A DNA stretch of 49,203 bases from Bacillus sp. X1(2014) (GTDB lineage Bacteria; Bacillota; Bacilli; Bacillales_B; DSM-18226). Within the stretch, counting starts at the first letter, position 1. The number at the start of each line of letters is the position of its first letter. Shown here piece after piece: positions 34,077-42,879 of this stretch. Below the pieces are notes generated by a model that searched no databases, was not told the origin of the DNA, and saw nothing but the letters and a program-made list of their open reading frames with translations. Made by a program: the position numbers and the translations under genes. The stretch is taken from positions 1-49,203 of the forward strand of contig NZ_VEED01000027.1 in the NCBI RefSeq assembly GCF_007678255.1. The letters are read 5' to 3'.

Positions 34077-36650
34077 CTATTCATCACCATATCGATATCT
34101 TCTGTTTTTTGCTGCAAAGCATGCCTCACATGTAGGAAATGAATGATCCCACGGCAGTTTTTTGCCACAGTTTTTGCATTTTTTTACGAACTTTTTAATA
34201 TCTGTTTTCAGGCGGTCTTGAACTTTATCACTGACCTCTTCTCTCAGTCGTTCCCAATAGATGGCAGTAGTTCGCTCTCCTAATCGATATAAAAATAAGA
34301 GATGGAGTCCAATTGCTTTGTAACTTAATTCTAATTCTTCTAAGCTGCGTTCCTTTACAATCGGTTCAGGGAGTACACGTCCCTGGATAATTGCATACAT
34401 GGTATCTTCCCATTGCCTGGTTAAGATCGGCTCATTTTTTGAAAACGGCAGATGTAAAAAGCCATAAAGGTCCATTAAAGAGAGCCTTGCTTCAATTTCC
34501 GTCCCCGCAATCATTTGATAAAGCGACTTTTCCTCTGCCAGCGATGCCTTTTTCGTCCCTTTAGGACTTTCAAATTTCCCCCATAGTTCAAAAAAGGTAC
34601 CTAAATCATGATAATAACGTTGAAAGCGTTCAAAAACGGAATTGGTTGGTGCTATCGCAAAGGTATGAACAGGTTCATCTTCCTTCAAAAGCAAGTTCCG
34701 CATTTTTCTGATATCACTCGTAAAGGCCACTTTGCCAATATTGTAAATGCCCTTTCGCCCGGCGCGGCCAGCTATTTGCTTCACTTCTTGGGAGGTCAGC
34801 AAACGACGGCGTGTTCCATCAAACTTATCATTTTCTAAAAAAACAATTCGGCGTATCGGCAGGTTTAGACCCATTCCAATCGCATCTGTGGCCACAATGA
34901 CTTTTGTTTTTCCCTTATTAAATTGCTCAATCTGCTTTTTCCTTGTTTCTGGAGGCATACTTCCGTAGATCATACTGACGGTATGGCCGTCATTTTGCAG
35001 CCGTGAGGCCGTTTCAAGCACGCGCCGACGTGAAAAACAAATCAACGCATCTCCTTTTTTTACGTGTTTAATATGAAATTCTTTCGTTTCTACTTCGAGT
35101 GGGGTATCGCGTGTGTATTCATGTATCTCAATATTTGATTCGCCCAAGAGTTGCAACAGCATCGTTTTTGAATTCCGACTCCCAATGATATGTACCTCTT
35201 CTGCATTGGCTTTCGTAATTGCCTTATACCAGGAAAAACCACGGTCTTTGTCGGTAATCATTTGCGCTTCATCTATTACCACTACTTCATAGAACTCTTT
35301 TTCATGAAACATTTCCACGGTGCAGGACGTATGATTAGCCCCGGGCGTCATTTTTTCTTCTTCACCCGTTTTTAAAGAACACGGCGTCCCCTCAGTGTTT
35401 AACTTATCATAAACTTCGAGGGCCAAAAGTCGAAGCGGAGCTAAATATAAGCCGCTATAAGCTTCTTTCATCCTTTCGAGCGCATGATGTGTTTTCCCGG
35501 TATTAGTCTCACCGATATGAAGGACATAGCGGATCTGCCGCTGGAGCGAAGGGTCGTATTCGGTTGCAAAAATGTCCCTCATCATCCGCTCTTCTGCTTC
35601 TCTTTTTCGCTTTAATTCTTCTTCAGCTTCCTTTTGTTTCCGCTCTCGCTCATGGAGGTCATTTTCAAAAATTTCCTTGTGTACCTTTTCATCAAAAGGA
35701 ATTTCAGCCAAGCTGATTAAATCAGCTAGGTATTCAGCTTGAATATCCTCAATAAAATATCCCTCTACATCATAAAGCACCTGTGCAATACTGCCTTTTA
35801 CAAAAGAAGCCGATAGTTCTTCATGAAAGGTTTTAAAAAAATCAGCCTTCAGTTGATCTGGTAACTGCTCTAAAACTTTTTCCGGAATAAGATCGGACAG
35901 ATAATCACCAATTAAGCTTTCATAAACAAAGAAATAGGTTTGATATTCATATAAACTTCTGCCCCAGTTCATCGTTTTATGGATATCACCAGTCAGTTCT
36001 TCAAAAAAGCTGGCAACCGTGGTGTAGGCTGAGGGATTAAAATGACCTTCATCAATCAATTTTTCTTCTAACGCAAAGGTATCGACAGATTGGAATTTCA
36101 CATTATTTTGTAAATCCGCCACTAATTGTTTTGCCACGAAATAACGTAACGATAAATAGAACCCTTCATATTGTTCTTCCAAAATCGCAACTGCGTTATC
36201 CTCTATCTCACTTCTAATGAATTGCTTCTGTTCTTCCAGTTGTTTTTGTTTTTCTCGCTTGATAAAATTGTCGATTGCATCCTGATACTGATTCTGCCAC
36301 AAGTCTGATTTTCCTGAAAATGTTTCCTTAATCCACCCCATCGCATCAAAAGGCTGATATGTGCGCATTTCATCTCTAAACAATTTGTTGATCAACTTAC
36401 GGTCGATTCCCTGTACCTCAAAGCCTTTTTCACTTAACAATTGCTTTTTTTCATTCCGCGGGACATCATTCGTTGACTTATTCAGCCAAACGTTAATCCA
36501 AATTTGTTCGACATAATCCTTACGGTCCACTAGGTATTGTTCAAAGGATGGCAGTGTTTCCTTCGTTTCGAAATAATGGTTAATATCTTCATATATTTTC
36601 ATTTTTGTATGTTCAATCGCTTGAGGGTAAATTGTCGTTAATTTGTTCAT
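34077..36650 (-). CDS. SUV3-like DExH RNA/DNA helicase with zinc-ribbon tail
   Basis: An 857-aa protein. A roughly 350-residue helical N-terminal region is followed by a SUV3-type helicase core: VLHIGETNTGKTHHALERM (Walker A), LYLAPLRLLALEVYD, VVVIDEAQMITDKDRGFSWYKAI (DEAQ box), IIGSRNSKTML, and in the second RecA domain VIVATDAIGMGLNLPIRRIVF and QIAGRAGRKG. The C-terminus has CKNCGKKLPWDHSFPTCEAC, a four-cysteine zinc ribbon. SUV3 works with RNases in mitochondria; the bacterial role is not known to me. The ATG at 36650 has GGAGGG 6 bases upstream; the TTG just before it is rejected. Confidence 0.88.
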   Translation of the reverse strand: MNKLTTIYPQAIEHTKMKIYEDINHYFETKETLPSFEQYLVDRKDYVEQIWINVWLNKSTNDVPRNEKKQLLSEKGFEVQGIDRKLINKLFRDEMRTYQPFDAMGWIKETFSGKSDLWQNQYQDAIDNFIKREKQKQLEEQKQFIRSEIEDNAVAILEEQYEGFYLSLRYFVAKQLVADLQNNVKFQSVDTFALEEKLIDEGHFNPSAYTTVASFFEELTGDIHKTMNWGRSLYEYQTYFFVYESLIGDYLSDLIPEKVLEQLPDQLKADFFKTFHEELSASFVKGSIAQVLYDVEGYFIEDIQAEYLADLISLAEIPFDEKVHKEIFENDLHERERKQKEAEEELKRKREAEERMMRDIFATEYDPSLQRQIRYVLHIGETNTGKTHHALERMKEAYSGLYLAPLRLLALEVYDKLNTEGTPCSLKTGEEEKMTPGANHTSCTVEMFHEKEFYEVVVIDEAQMITDKDRGFSWYKAITKANAEEVHIIGSRNSKTMLLQLLGESNIEIHEYTRDTPLEVETKEFHIKHVKKGDALICFSRRRVLETASRLQNDGHTVSMIYGSMPPETRKKQIEQFNKGKTKVIVATDAIGMGLNLPIRRIVFLENDKFDGTRRRLLTSQEVKQIAGRAGRKGIYNIGKVAFTSDIRKMRNLLLKEDEPVHTFAIAPTNSVFERFQRYYHDLGTFFELWGKFESPKGTKKASLAEEKSLYQMIAGTEIEARLSLMDLYGFLHLPFSKNEPILTRQWEDTMYAIIQGRVLPEPIVKERSLEELELSYKAIGLHLLFLYRLGERTTAIYWERLREEVSDKVQDRLKTDIKKFVKKCKNCGKKLPWDHSFPTCEACFAAKNRRYRYGDE

Positions 36651-36700
36651 CAAATTCCCTCCTTTTCTATAAAATGGATTGTTTTGTCTATAATAACATA

Positions 36701-36730
36701 AAAATAAAAACCGAATTAATATTCGGTTTT
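36701..36730 (-). terminator. Terminator overlapping the stop of the YbxH-like gene
   Basis: AAAACCGAAT (36707-36716) pairs with ATTCGGTTTT (36721-36730), and the minus strand continues TATTTTTATG. The stem overlaps the TAA at 36729-36731. Confidence 0.8.
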
Positions 36731-36920
36731 ATAAATGATGGTTATTGCAATATTGATCAACCAAGTCTTCGATTTGATCTAGCTCAGGAAACTTTCCTGA
36801 AAACTGAAATTTAATTTCCTCAATAAAGTTTTCTTGATGGTACACATGGATAGCACCATTCTGTTGAATGACACTAAATTCTGGTACAAATCGATACCCG
36901 CTGCGTTCAATTGCCCCCAT
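36729..36920 (-). CDS. YbxH-like small protein (63 aa)
   Basis: A 63-aa protein, MGAIERSGYRF-VPEFSVIQ-onwards, that I recall as the B. subtilis YbxH family (DUF5370). It has the GAIHVYHQ block and an acidic helix (LDQIEDLVDQY) at the C-terminus. No known function. The frame extends to 37037, but the ATG at 36920 is the family start and has AAGGGGA upstream. It is a single gene closed by a terminator that overlaps its stop. Confidence 0.7.
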   Translation of the reverse strand: MGAIERSGYRFVPEFSVIQQNGAIHVYHQENFIEEIKFQFSGKFPELDQIEDLVDQYCNNHHL

Positions 36921-37002
36921 TGCTGTGGATTCCCCTTTTTGTTTTTTTATAGTATAAGCAGAAAATAGCTTGCTAATCCCATATGGGATCGTAATACCAT
37001 TG

Positions 37003-37043
37003 AAAAAAAAAAGGATGGTGCATTTTATTTTGCACACATCCTT
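37003..37043 (-). terminator. Terminator of the ppdK operon
   Basis: AAGGATG and TGCA blocks (37011-37022) pair with TGCA and CATCCTT (37031-37043) with one bulge. A run of about ten Us follows on the minus strand, just after the ppdK stop. Confidence 0.85.
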
Positions 37044-37052
37044 TTCCTTACT

Positions 37053-39722
37053 TTATGCAGTTGTATAAACTTCTGCTTTATTTATTTCATGGCGAATTGT
37101 TGCCTGAGCTGCCGCTAATCGTGCAAGCGGTACACGGTATGGCGAACAGCTGACATAATCCAAGCCTGTTTTATAACAAAATTCAATCGAGGTCTTTTCA
37201 CCGCCATGCTCCCCGCAAATTCCTGTTTTTAAGGAAGGCTTTGTTCCACGGCCCAACTTGACGCCTGTTTCCACGAGCTTTCCTACGCCATCTTGATCGA
37301 GGACTGCAAACGGATTATCCGGCAGCACTTTATTTTCGATATAAGCCTGCAAGAACTTTCCTTCGGCATCATCACGGCTGTAGCCAAATGTTGTTTGAGT
37401 TAAATCATTGGTACCAAAGGAGAAGAAATCTGCTTCCTCGGCAATCTTATCGGCAGTCAAAGCAGCACGTGGAATTTCAATCATGGTTCCAATCGTGTAC
37501 TTGAAGTTCTTAACTGTTTCTTCTTGAACCAGTACTGCCGCATCAATTACCAATTTACGCATATCCTTTAACTCATTCACATGACCAACTAAAGGAATCA
37601 TAATTTCCGGCTGTACTTCAATACCTTTGTCTGCGAGCGTTGCCGCTGCATAGAAAATGGCTTTCGCTTGCATTTCATAAATCTCTGGATAAATCATTCC
37701 TAGACGGCAGCCACGGTGGCCAAGCATTGGGTTAAACTCATCTAATTGACGAACTTTTTTCAGCAACTGCTCTTTCGCTTTTAATTCTGGTGATTGAGGA
37801 TCTAAGATTTGAAGTTTCGTCACTTCCACCAACAAATCCTCTTTATTTGGTAAAAACTCATGCAACGGCGGATCAAGTAACCGAATAGTGACAGGTAATC
37901 CTTTCATTTCTTCAAAGATTCCTTCAAAATCTCCTTGCTGCATTGGTAAAAGTTGATTCAATGCTTCCATTCTCTCATGATAATTTTCAGCAAGAATCAT
38001 TTTTTGAACAATTGGAATCCGTTTCAAGTCCATAAACATATGTTCCGTACGGCATAAACCAATTCCGCCTGCTCCAAATTCAAATGCCTTTCTTGCATCT
38101 TCAGGATTATCTGCGTTGGCACGGACCCCAAGCTTACGTTCTTGGTCTGCCCATGCTAGCAACAACTGGAATTCATCCGATAGTTCTGGGTCAATCATTG
38201 GAATTTCTCCCAGCATTACTTCACCAGTGGAGCCGTCAATCGTAATGATATCTCCATAACTAACGACTTGATCACCCACTTTAAACTGTTTAGCCTTTAA
38301 GTCAATCTTTAAAGCTTCGCAACCGCAAATACACGCTTTCCCCATTCCGCGTGCAACAACCGCAGCGTGGCTCGTCATTCCTCCCCGGCTTGTCAAAATC
38401 GCTTGGGATGCAACGATTCCATGGATATCATCCGGTGTTGTTTCCGGACGAACAAGGATTACTTTTTTACCATCAATGCTTAATTGCTCCGCTTCATCGG
38501 CATCAAAAACAACTTGGCCTGTCGCTGCTCCTGGTGAGGCCGGTAAGCCTTTCGCTACCACTGTTTTCTGAAATTTATCGTCAATCCTGCGATGCAGGAG
38601 TTGATTAAGTTGGTCAGGGTCGACGCGAAGCAAGGCAGTCTTTTTATCGATGATTCCTTCCTCGACCATTTCCACCGCAATGCGGATAGCCGCTTGTGCG
38701 GTTCTTTTACCGTGACGAGTTTGTAGAATAAAAAGCTTGCCGCGTTCAACCGTGAACTCTATGTCCTGCATTTCTTCATAATGCTGCTCTAGTTTCTTAC
38801 AAGTATCAGTAAATTGCTTGTATACTCCGGGCATCTCGTCCTTTAACGTAGCGATTGGCTGTGGAGTACGAATCCCTGCAACCACATCTTCTCCCTGTGC
38901 GTTAATTAAGTATTCACCGTAAAGGACATGCTCACCAGTCGAAGGGTTTCTTGTAAAGGCCACACCAGTGCCGGAATCATTACCCATGTTTCCGAACACC
39001 ATACTTTGAATATTTACGGCAGTTCCTAAATGGTCAGCAATTTTATTCAGGCGGCGGTAGACAATCGCCCGCTGATTGTTCCAAGAATTAAAAACAGCAT
39101 GAATAGCAAGGAATAATTGCTCTTTAGGATCCTGCGGGAAATTCTTTCTAGTATGTTTTTTAACGATTCCTTTATAACCAATAATGACTTCTTTCCAGTC
39201 TTCCGCACTCATTTCCGGGTCAGAAGAATAGCCTTTTTCTTCACGAATTTCTTCTAATAATTGTTCGAAAAAGTAGGTATCAATATTAAGGACGACATTA
39301 CTAAACATTTGAATAAAGCGGCGGTAAGAATCATAGGCAAAACGCGGATTATTCGTTAAGTTTGCCATTCCTACCACGGTTTCATCATTCATGCCTAGGT
39401 TCAAAATGGTATCCATCATACCAGGCATGGAGAAAACAGAACCGGATCGTACAGAAACTAGTAAAGGATTTTGCGGGTCGCCTAGCTTTTTACCCATTTT
39501 CTCCTCAAGACGCGCAAGAGCTTCTAGGGTTTGAATTTCAACGATGGCTGGAATCGTTTTGCTAGCTTCATAGAATGCATTACATGCCTGTGTTGAGATC
39601 GTAAAACCATACGGCACCGGCAGGCCAATTCGCGTCATTTCCGCTAGGTTCGCACCTTTCCCCCCGAGTAAACCTTTCATATTGCCATTTCCTTCATGAA
39701 ATAAATAAACGAATTTCTCCAT
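37053..39722 (-). CDS. ppdK: Pyruvate, phosphate dikinase
   Basis: An 889-aa PPDK, a normal family length. Domains in order: an ATP-grasp nucleotide-binding domain (GKGANLAEM, VSVRSGSVFSMPGMMDTILN), a central phosphohistidine domain (LTSRGGMTSHAAVVARGMG, with His as the phosphocarrier and the neighbouring Thr as the regulatory site) and a C-terminal PEP/pyruvate TIM barrel (GLCRTEHMF, GTNDLTQTTFGYSRDDA, CGEHGG). It interconverts ATP, Pi and pyruvate with AMP, PPi and PEP. SD GGAGAGG. It directly follows its regulatory kinase and ccpN, so the operon controls the PEP-pyruvate node. Confidence 0.97.
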   Translation of the reverse strand: MEKFVYLFHEGNGNMKGLLGGKGANLAEMTRIGLPVPYGFTISTQACNAFYEASKTIPAIVEIQTLEALARLEEKMGKKLGDPQNPLLVSVRSGSVFSMPGMMDTILNLGMNDETVVGMANLTNNPRFAYDSYRRFIQMFSNVVLNIDTYFFEQLLEEIREEKGYSSDPEMSAEDWKEVIIGYKGIVKKHTRKNFPQDPKEQLFLAIHAVFNSWNNQRAIVYRRLNKIADHLGTAVNIQSMVFGNMGNDSGTGVAFTRNPSTGEHVLYGEYLINAQGEDVVAGIRTPQPIATLKDEMPGVYKQFTDTCKKLEQHYEEMQDIEFTVERGKLFILQTRHGKRTAQAAIRIAVEMVEEGIIDKKTALLRVDPDQLNQLLHRRIDDKFQKTVVAKGLPASPGAATGQVVFDADEAEQLSIDGKKVILVRPETTPDDIHGIVASQAILTSRGGMTSHAAVVARGMGKACICGCEALKIDLKAKQFKVGDQVVSYGDIITIDGSTGEVMLGEIPMIDPELSDEFQLLLAWADQERKLGVRANADNPEDARKAFEFGAGGIGLCRTEHMFMDLKRIPIVQKMILAENYHERMEALNQLLPMQQGDFEGIFEEMKGLPVTIRLLDPPLHEFLPNKEDLLVEVTKLQILDPQSPELKAKEQLLKKVRQLDEFNPMLGHRGCRLGMIYPEIYEMQAKAIFYAAATLADKGIEVQPEIMIPLVGHVNELKDMRKLVIDAAVLVQEETVKNFKYTIGTMIEIPRAALTADKIAEEADFFSFGTNDLTQTTFGYSRDDAEGKFLQAYIENKVLPDNPFAVLDQDGVGKLVETGVKLGRGTKPSLKTGICGEHGGEKTSIEFCYKTGLDYVSCSPYRVPLARLAAAQATIRHEINKAEVYTTA

Positions 39723-39723
39723 T

Positions 39724-40539
39724 TTATAAACCCCTCTCCTTTTTTAACACGTCTAAGATTAAACCTGCCGTTTCCTCAACGGCTTTATTTGAGACATCGA
39801 TGACAGGACAACCAACGCGCTTCATCACTTTTTCAGCATGATCTAGTTCTTCAAGTATTCGCTTAAAGCTAGCGTAATTCGCTTGTGAGGCTAACCCCAT
39901 TGCTTTTAGACGTTCTACGCGAATTTCGTTGAGTTTATCTGGTGAAATAATTAGTCCAATACAATTTTTGCGAGGTATTTTGAACAATTCTTCTGGCGGT
40001 GCCACCTCTGGTACTAGCGGAACATTAGCCACTTTAAAACGTTTGTGAGCTAAGTACATAGACAGAGGAGTTTTCGATGTACGTGACACACCGATGAGTA
40101 CAATATCGGCCTTTGTAATTCCTCTTGGGTCACGGCCATCATCATATTTGACAGCAAATTCGATTGCTTCAATTTTCCGGAAATATTCCTCATCCAATTT
40201 CCTCATTAGACCTGGACGATGGTGCGGCTGCTTATGAAAGCTCGTTTCAAACGCATTCATTAAAGGGCTTAGTAGATCCACGGCCAAGATCCCCTCTTCT
40301 TCAGCACGGCGATCTAAATAATTTTTTAATGCCGGAACAACGATTGTATAGGCTATTATGGCAGGCCCTTTTTTCGCCAATAAAATCATATCCTCAATAT
40401 CTTCAAAGTCATCCACATAGGAATTACGGCGAATTTCAACCTGACCACCATTAAACTGTGTTGCCACTGCTTTGACAACAAACTCAGCGGTTTCCCCAAC
40501 TGAGTCGGATACAACATAGACCACTTCTCTCTGTACCAA
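39724..40539 (-). CDS. yqfL: PPDK regulatory protein (DUF299 kinase/pyrophosphorylase), YqfL
   Basis: A 271-aa protein with the family hallmarks VVSDSVGETAEFVVKA at the N-terminus and IGVSRTSKTPLSMYLAHK, the P-loop-like Ser/Thr kinase motif, in the middle. It phosphorylates and dephosphorylates the regulatory Thr of PPDK, using ADP and Pi respectively. In B. subtilis, which lacks ppdK, YqfL is linked to CcpN control. Here it lies between ccpN and ppdK, 1 base from ppdK, which supports a true PPDK-regulator role. The start is TTG, with a GGAG-type SD rather far upstream. Confidence 0.93.
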   Translation of the reverse strand: MVQREVVYVVSDSVGETAEFVVKAVATQFNGGQVEIRRNSYVDDFEDIEDMILLAKKGPAIIAYTIVVPALKNYLDRRAEEEGILAVDLLSPLMNAFETSFHKQPHHRPGLMRKLDEEYFRKIEAIEFAVKYDDGRDPRGITKADIVLIGVSRTSKTPLSMYLAHKRFKVANVPLVPEVAPPEELFKIPRKNCIGLIISPDKLNEIRVERLKAMGLASQANYASFKRILEELDHAEKVMKRVGCPVIDVSNKAVEETAGLILDVLKKERGL

Positions 40540-40555
40540 AAGGCAGCCACTCTCC

Positions 40556-41197
40556 TTAGTTTGATTTGTTTTCCATGATTTCTAAATATGCTCGCGTAAT
40601 CGTTGTTTTGGTGATGCGGCCTAGAAGCAAATATGTATTTTTTTGCCCATCTACTTCTTTTACAACTGGTAAGGAGTCAATGTGATTATGAATCATCTTT
40701 TTGGCTGCCTCGAGCAATGTTTCTTCGGGATTAATTGTCATAATATTTGGCATTCTCGTCATGATAACACTAACAGGCAATTCATGAAGATTTTGATTAC
40801 CTAGTGATGCTCTGAGCAAATCCTTTCGAGATACAACTCCAGCTAGATAGCCATTAGAATCAACAATATAGAGTGTCCCAACATCCTCTAAGAATAGTTG
40901 AACAATTGCATCATAGACGGAAGTAGATTTTTCAACCACGATCGGAAGGGCCTTATAATCCGTTACCTTTTGATGGATGAATTTCTTCGCTTGTTGCTTT
41001 GCTTCATAGCTTTCATTAAAATAATAACCCACCCGAGGTCTTGCTTCTAAGCTTCCAGACATTGTTAATATAGCGAGGTCGGGTCTTAATGCAGCTCTTG
41101 TTAATGAAAGTTTCTCTGCAATATCTCTCCCAGTAATTGGGCCATTTTGTTTAACAATCTCGAGGATTTCATCCTGGCGTTTAGATAATTTAATCAT
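40556..41197 (-). CDS. ccpN: Transcriptional repressor CcpN (HTH + CBS pair)
   Basis: A 213-aa protein; B. subtilis CcpN is 212 aa. The N-terminal winged helix begins MIKLSKRQDEILEIVKQNGP and includes TGRDIAEKLSLTRAALRPDL. Two CBS domains follow (about 75-205), which sense adenine nucleotides. CcpN represses gapB and pckA under glycolytic conditions. The frame reaches 41215, but the ATG at 41197 has AAGGGGG 5 bases away and matches the known start. It is first in ccpN-yqfL-ppdK. Confidence 0.95.
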   Translation of the reverse strand: MIKLSKRQDEILEIVKQNGPITGRDIAEKLSLTRAALRPDLAILTMSGSLEARPRVGYYFNESYEAKQQAKKFIHQKVTDYKALPIVVEKSTSVYDAIVQLFLEDVGTLYIVDSNGYLAGVVSRKDLLRASLGNQNLHELPVSVIMTRMPNIMTINPEETLLEAAKKMIHNHIDSLPVVKEVDGQKNTYLLLGRITKTTITRAYLEIMENKSN

Positions 41198-41371
41198 TAC
41201 CACCCCCTTAATCACATTAAAGATGTTATATTCATTAGGTTTATTATAAATGTGTTATACTTATTTGTATATAGTATATTACATTAGGACAAAAATCGAA
41301 ACAATAAGTTTAAATTTTTTTTAATAAAATAGCTTTCTTCATTTTTCATTAAAAAGCTCTGGTAACATGCC
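41198..41371. other. AT-rich ccpN upstream region, no gene seen
   Basis: This stretch is very AT-rich with several TATA-like blocks (for example around 41240-41280). It must carry the ccpN promoter, but I could not assign a convincing -35/-10 pair. It ends at the GC-rich repeat. Confidence 0.5.
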
Positions 41372-41501
41372 TGTTGATTTCCGCTCCAGGCACGTGCGGT
41401 TCGCGGGCGGTCCGGGAAGCCTCCTCGTCGCTGGGCTCCTGCAGGGTCTCCCCTGCCCCGTCCTCCCGCAGGAATCTTCGTGCCTTCCACTCCAATCAAC
41501 A
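41372..41501. repeat. 130-bp GC-rich interspersed repeat with inverted ends
   Basis: It starts TGTTGATT and ends AATCAACA, with GGCAC/GTGCC next to both ends. The interior is far richer in G+C than the surroundings and is asymmetric, with TTCCGCTCC and TTCCACTCC as near-direct repeats. I recall closely similar segments in intergenic regions of many Bacillaceae, but this was not searched. Open frames through it give Arg/Gly/Pro-rich nonsense and are not genes. Confidence 0.75.
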
Positions 41502-41539
41502 AGGTGCCAAAATAAACAATAAGATTTAACGTAGTCCAT

Positions 41540-41568
41540 AAAAAAATCCCACCGCAAAGCGGCGAGAT
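41540..41568 (-). terminator. Terminator of the Fpg/Nei-like gene
   Basis: ATCCCACCGC (41546-41555) pairs with GCGGCGAGAT (41559-41568, two G-U pairs), followed on the minus strand by TTTTTT. It is 9 bases past the stop at 41577. Confidence 0.85.
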
Positions 41569-41576
41569 TCTGTAAA

Positions 41577-42386
41577 CTATTTTTGGCAATTGGGACAATA
41601 ATAGGTTTTCCTTGATGATATTGTTTCCATTTTGATGATGGACCCGCATCTATTGCATTTTTCACCTTCACGATCATACACCTGACACAAATCATTAAAT
41701 CCACCTGTTAATTTATCATCCTTAAAGAGTGGATTATCCATGTAACCGCCATGTTGGATGCCTTTTTGGAGGATTGATTTGATCGATTGATACAGTTTCT
41801 CTCGCTCTAAATCGACAATATCATCAATATCCTTTGTAGGAATGATACCGGCATCGTAGCAGATTTCAGCGGAATAGCAATTTCCGATGCCTGCGATAAA
41901 CTCTTGATCAATCATCGTAGTTTTTAACCGGCCATGCTTTAGGCCAATCCTTTTCAAAAAATTATTTAATGAAAACTCAGTAGATAACGGTTCCGGACCT
42001 AAATGCGCAAGGTGCTGCTCTGCTTGTGTTTGATTATATAGATGCAAATATCCGAGGCGGAGGCCAATAAAGTATAGGTGATGTTCACCAAAGGATAAAC
42101 GTATTTGAACTGTTCGTTTAGGCTTATCTGCTTCAGTCCCATAGAACATCCATCCGCCAAGCATTAAATGGAGTAAAAGAATTTGACCATTTTGCAGTTG
42201 AAAGAGTAAATGCTTTCCGCGACGATTGATTGAAATAATTTTTTGATGGTGACACGTTTTAATAAACAGGTCGGGGTTTAAATTGATTGATTTTTCCCGA
42301 TTTATTTGTACATCCGTTATAGTTTTGCCAGCAATTTTTTGATTTAATAGGATTTTATAGTTTTCCATCTCAGGAAGCTCTGGCAT
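41577..42386 (-). CDS. Fpg/Nei-family DNA glycosylase/AP lyase
   Basis: A 269-aa base-excision repair enzyme. The N-terminus MPELPEMEN supplies the catalytic Pro2 and Glu3; the helix-two-turn-helix region is IDQEFIAGIGNCYSAEICYDAG; the C-terminal zinc finger has CNRCG and CPNCQ. Fpg members remove oxidised purines and Nei members oxidised pyrimidines. It differs from the standard B. subtilis MutM (276 aa), whose gene sits next to polA, so this is probably an extra paralogue. SD GGAG upstream of the ATG. Single gene with a terminator. Confidence 0.9.
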   Translation of the reverse strand: MPELPEMENYKILLNQKIAGKTITDVQINREKSINLNPDLFIKTCHHQKIISINRRGKHLLFQLQNGQILLLHLMLGGWMFYGTEADKPKRTVQIRLSFGEHHLYFIGLRLGYLHLYNQTQAEQHLAHLGPEPLSTEFSLNNFLKRIGLKHGRLKTTMIDQEFIAGIGNCYSAEICYDAGIIPTKDIDDIVDLEREKLYQSIKSILQKGIQHGGYMDNPLFKDDKLTGGFNDLCQVYDREGEKCNRCGSIIKMETISSRKTYYCPNCQK

Positions 42387-42483
42387 TAAATGACTCCTTC
42401 CATATTAAGCATGTGTTTAATAGAATTCCCCATTTAACATGAAAGAAGACTATTAATGATAAAGAAAAATATTACCCTAATAA

Positions 42484-42512
42484 GAAAAAAGAACAACCTT
42501 CGCGGGTTGCTC
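42484..42512 (-). terminator. Terminator of the FbpB-like gene
   Basis: GAACAACC (42491-42498) pairs with GGTTGCTC (42505-42512), followed by TTTTTTC on the minus strand, 13 bases after the FbpB-like stop. Confidence 0.8.
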
Positions 42513-42525
42513 TACTAATTAGTAC

Positions 42526-42660
42526 TCATGCATATTTCAACATTTTCGAATGTTTATCATCAATTTTCGTCTCAATTCTTTCCATTGCTTTAAAATCACT
42601 TTTTATTTCCTGTTTATTATCCTTCACCAATTCCTTAAAGCTAAGTTTACGTTTTCTCAT
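42526..42660 (-). CDS. FbpB-family small basic protein (44 aa)
   Basis: A 44-aa gene. It begins MRKRKLSFKELVKDNKQEI and ends KMLKYA, with the R-K-R-x-L/S-F-x-E-L-V pattern typical of the FbpB family of small basic proteins. B. subtilis FbpB helps the iron-sparing sRNA FsrA. SD AGGTGG is 8 bases before the ATG, and a clear terminator follows. A TATAAT block at 42687-42692 (minus) suits a promoter, but no Fur box was recognised. Iron control is therefore inferred from the family, not seen. Confidence 0.7.
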   Translation of the reverse strand: MRKRKLSFKELVKDNKQEIKSDFKAMERIETKIDDKHSKMLKYA

Positions 42661-42797
42661 TCCTTCCGCCACCTTTCTTTGTTCCTATTATACCCAAGAT
42701 GTAAACATCAGAATCGTCATAAATATTACAATTTTTTGAACATTAATAACTTTTTAATTGTTTATTTTTATGATAAAACAAAAAAAGGCCAAAATAA

Positions 42798-42840
42798 TCC
42801 CCTACGTGAATGGTTATTTTATATGCATTCACGCAAGGGA
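42798..42840 (-). terminator. Long hairpin after the dockerin-type pseudogene
   Basis: TCCC and CGTGAATG (42798-42812) pair with CATTCACG and GGGA (42826-42840). A T-rich stretch ending TTTTTTTG follows about 10 bases later on the minus strand. Likely the terminator of the broken gene at 42880. The gap 42661-42797 shows no gene. Confidence 0.55.
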
Positions 42841-42879
42841 TCAATCTATTTTTGATTTTCCCTTTACTATTTTTTAAAT

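Noticed and set aside
41284..41704. Two minus-strand open frames through the GC-rich repeat
   Set aside because: They run out of the Fpg/Nei zinc-finger region in wrong frames and encode Arg/Gly/Pro-rich nonsense inside a repeat; no SD.
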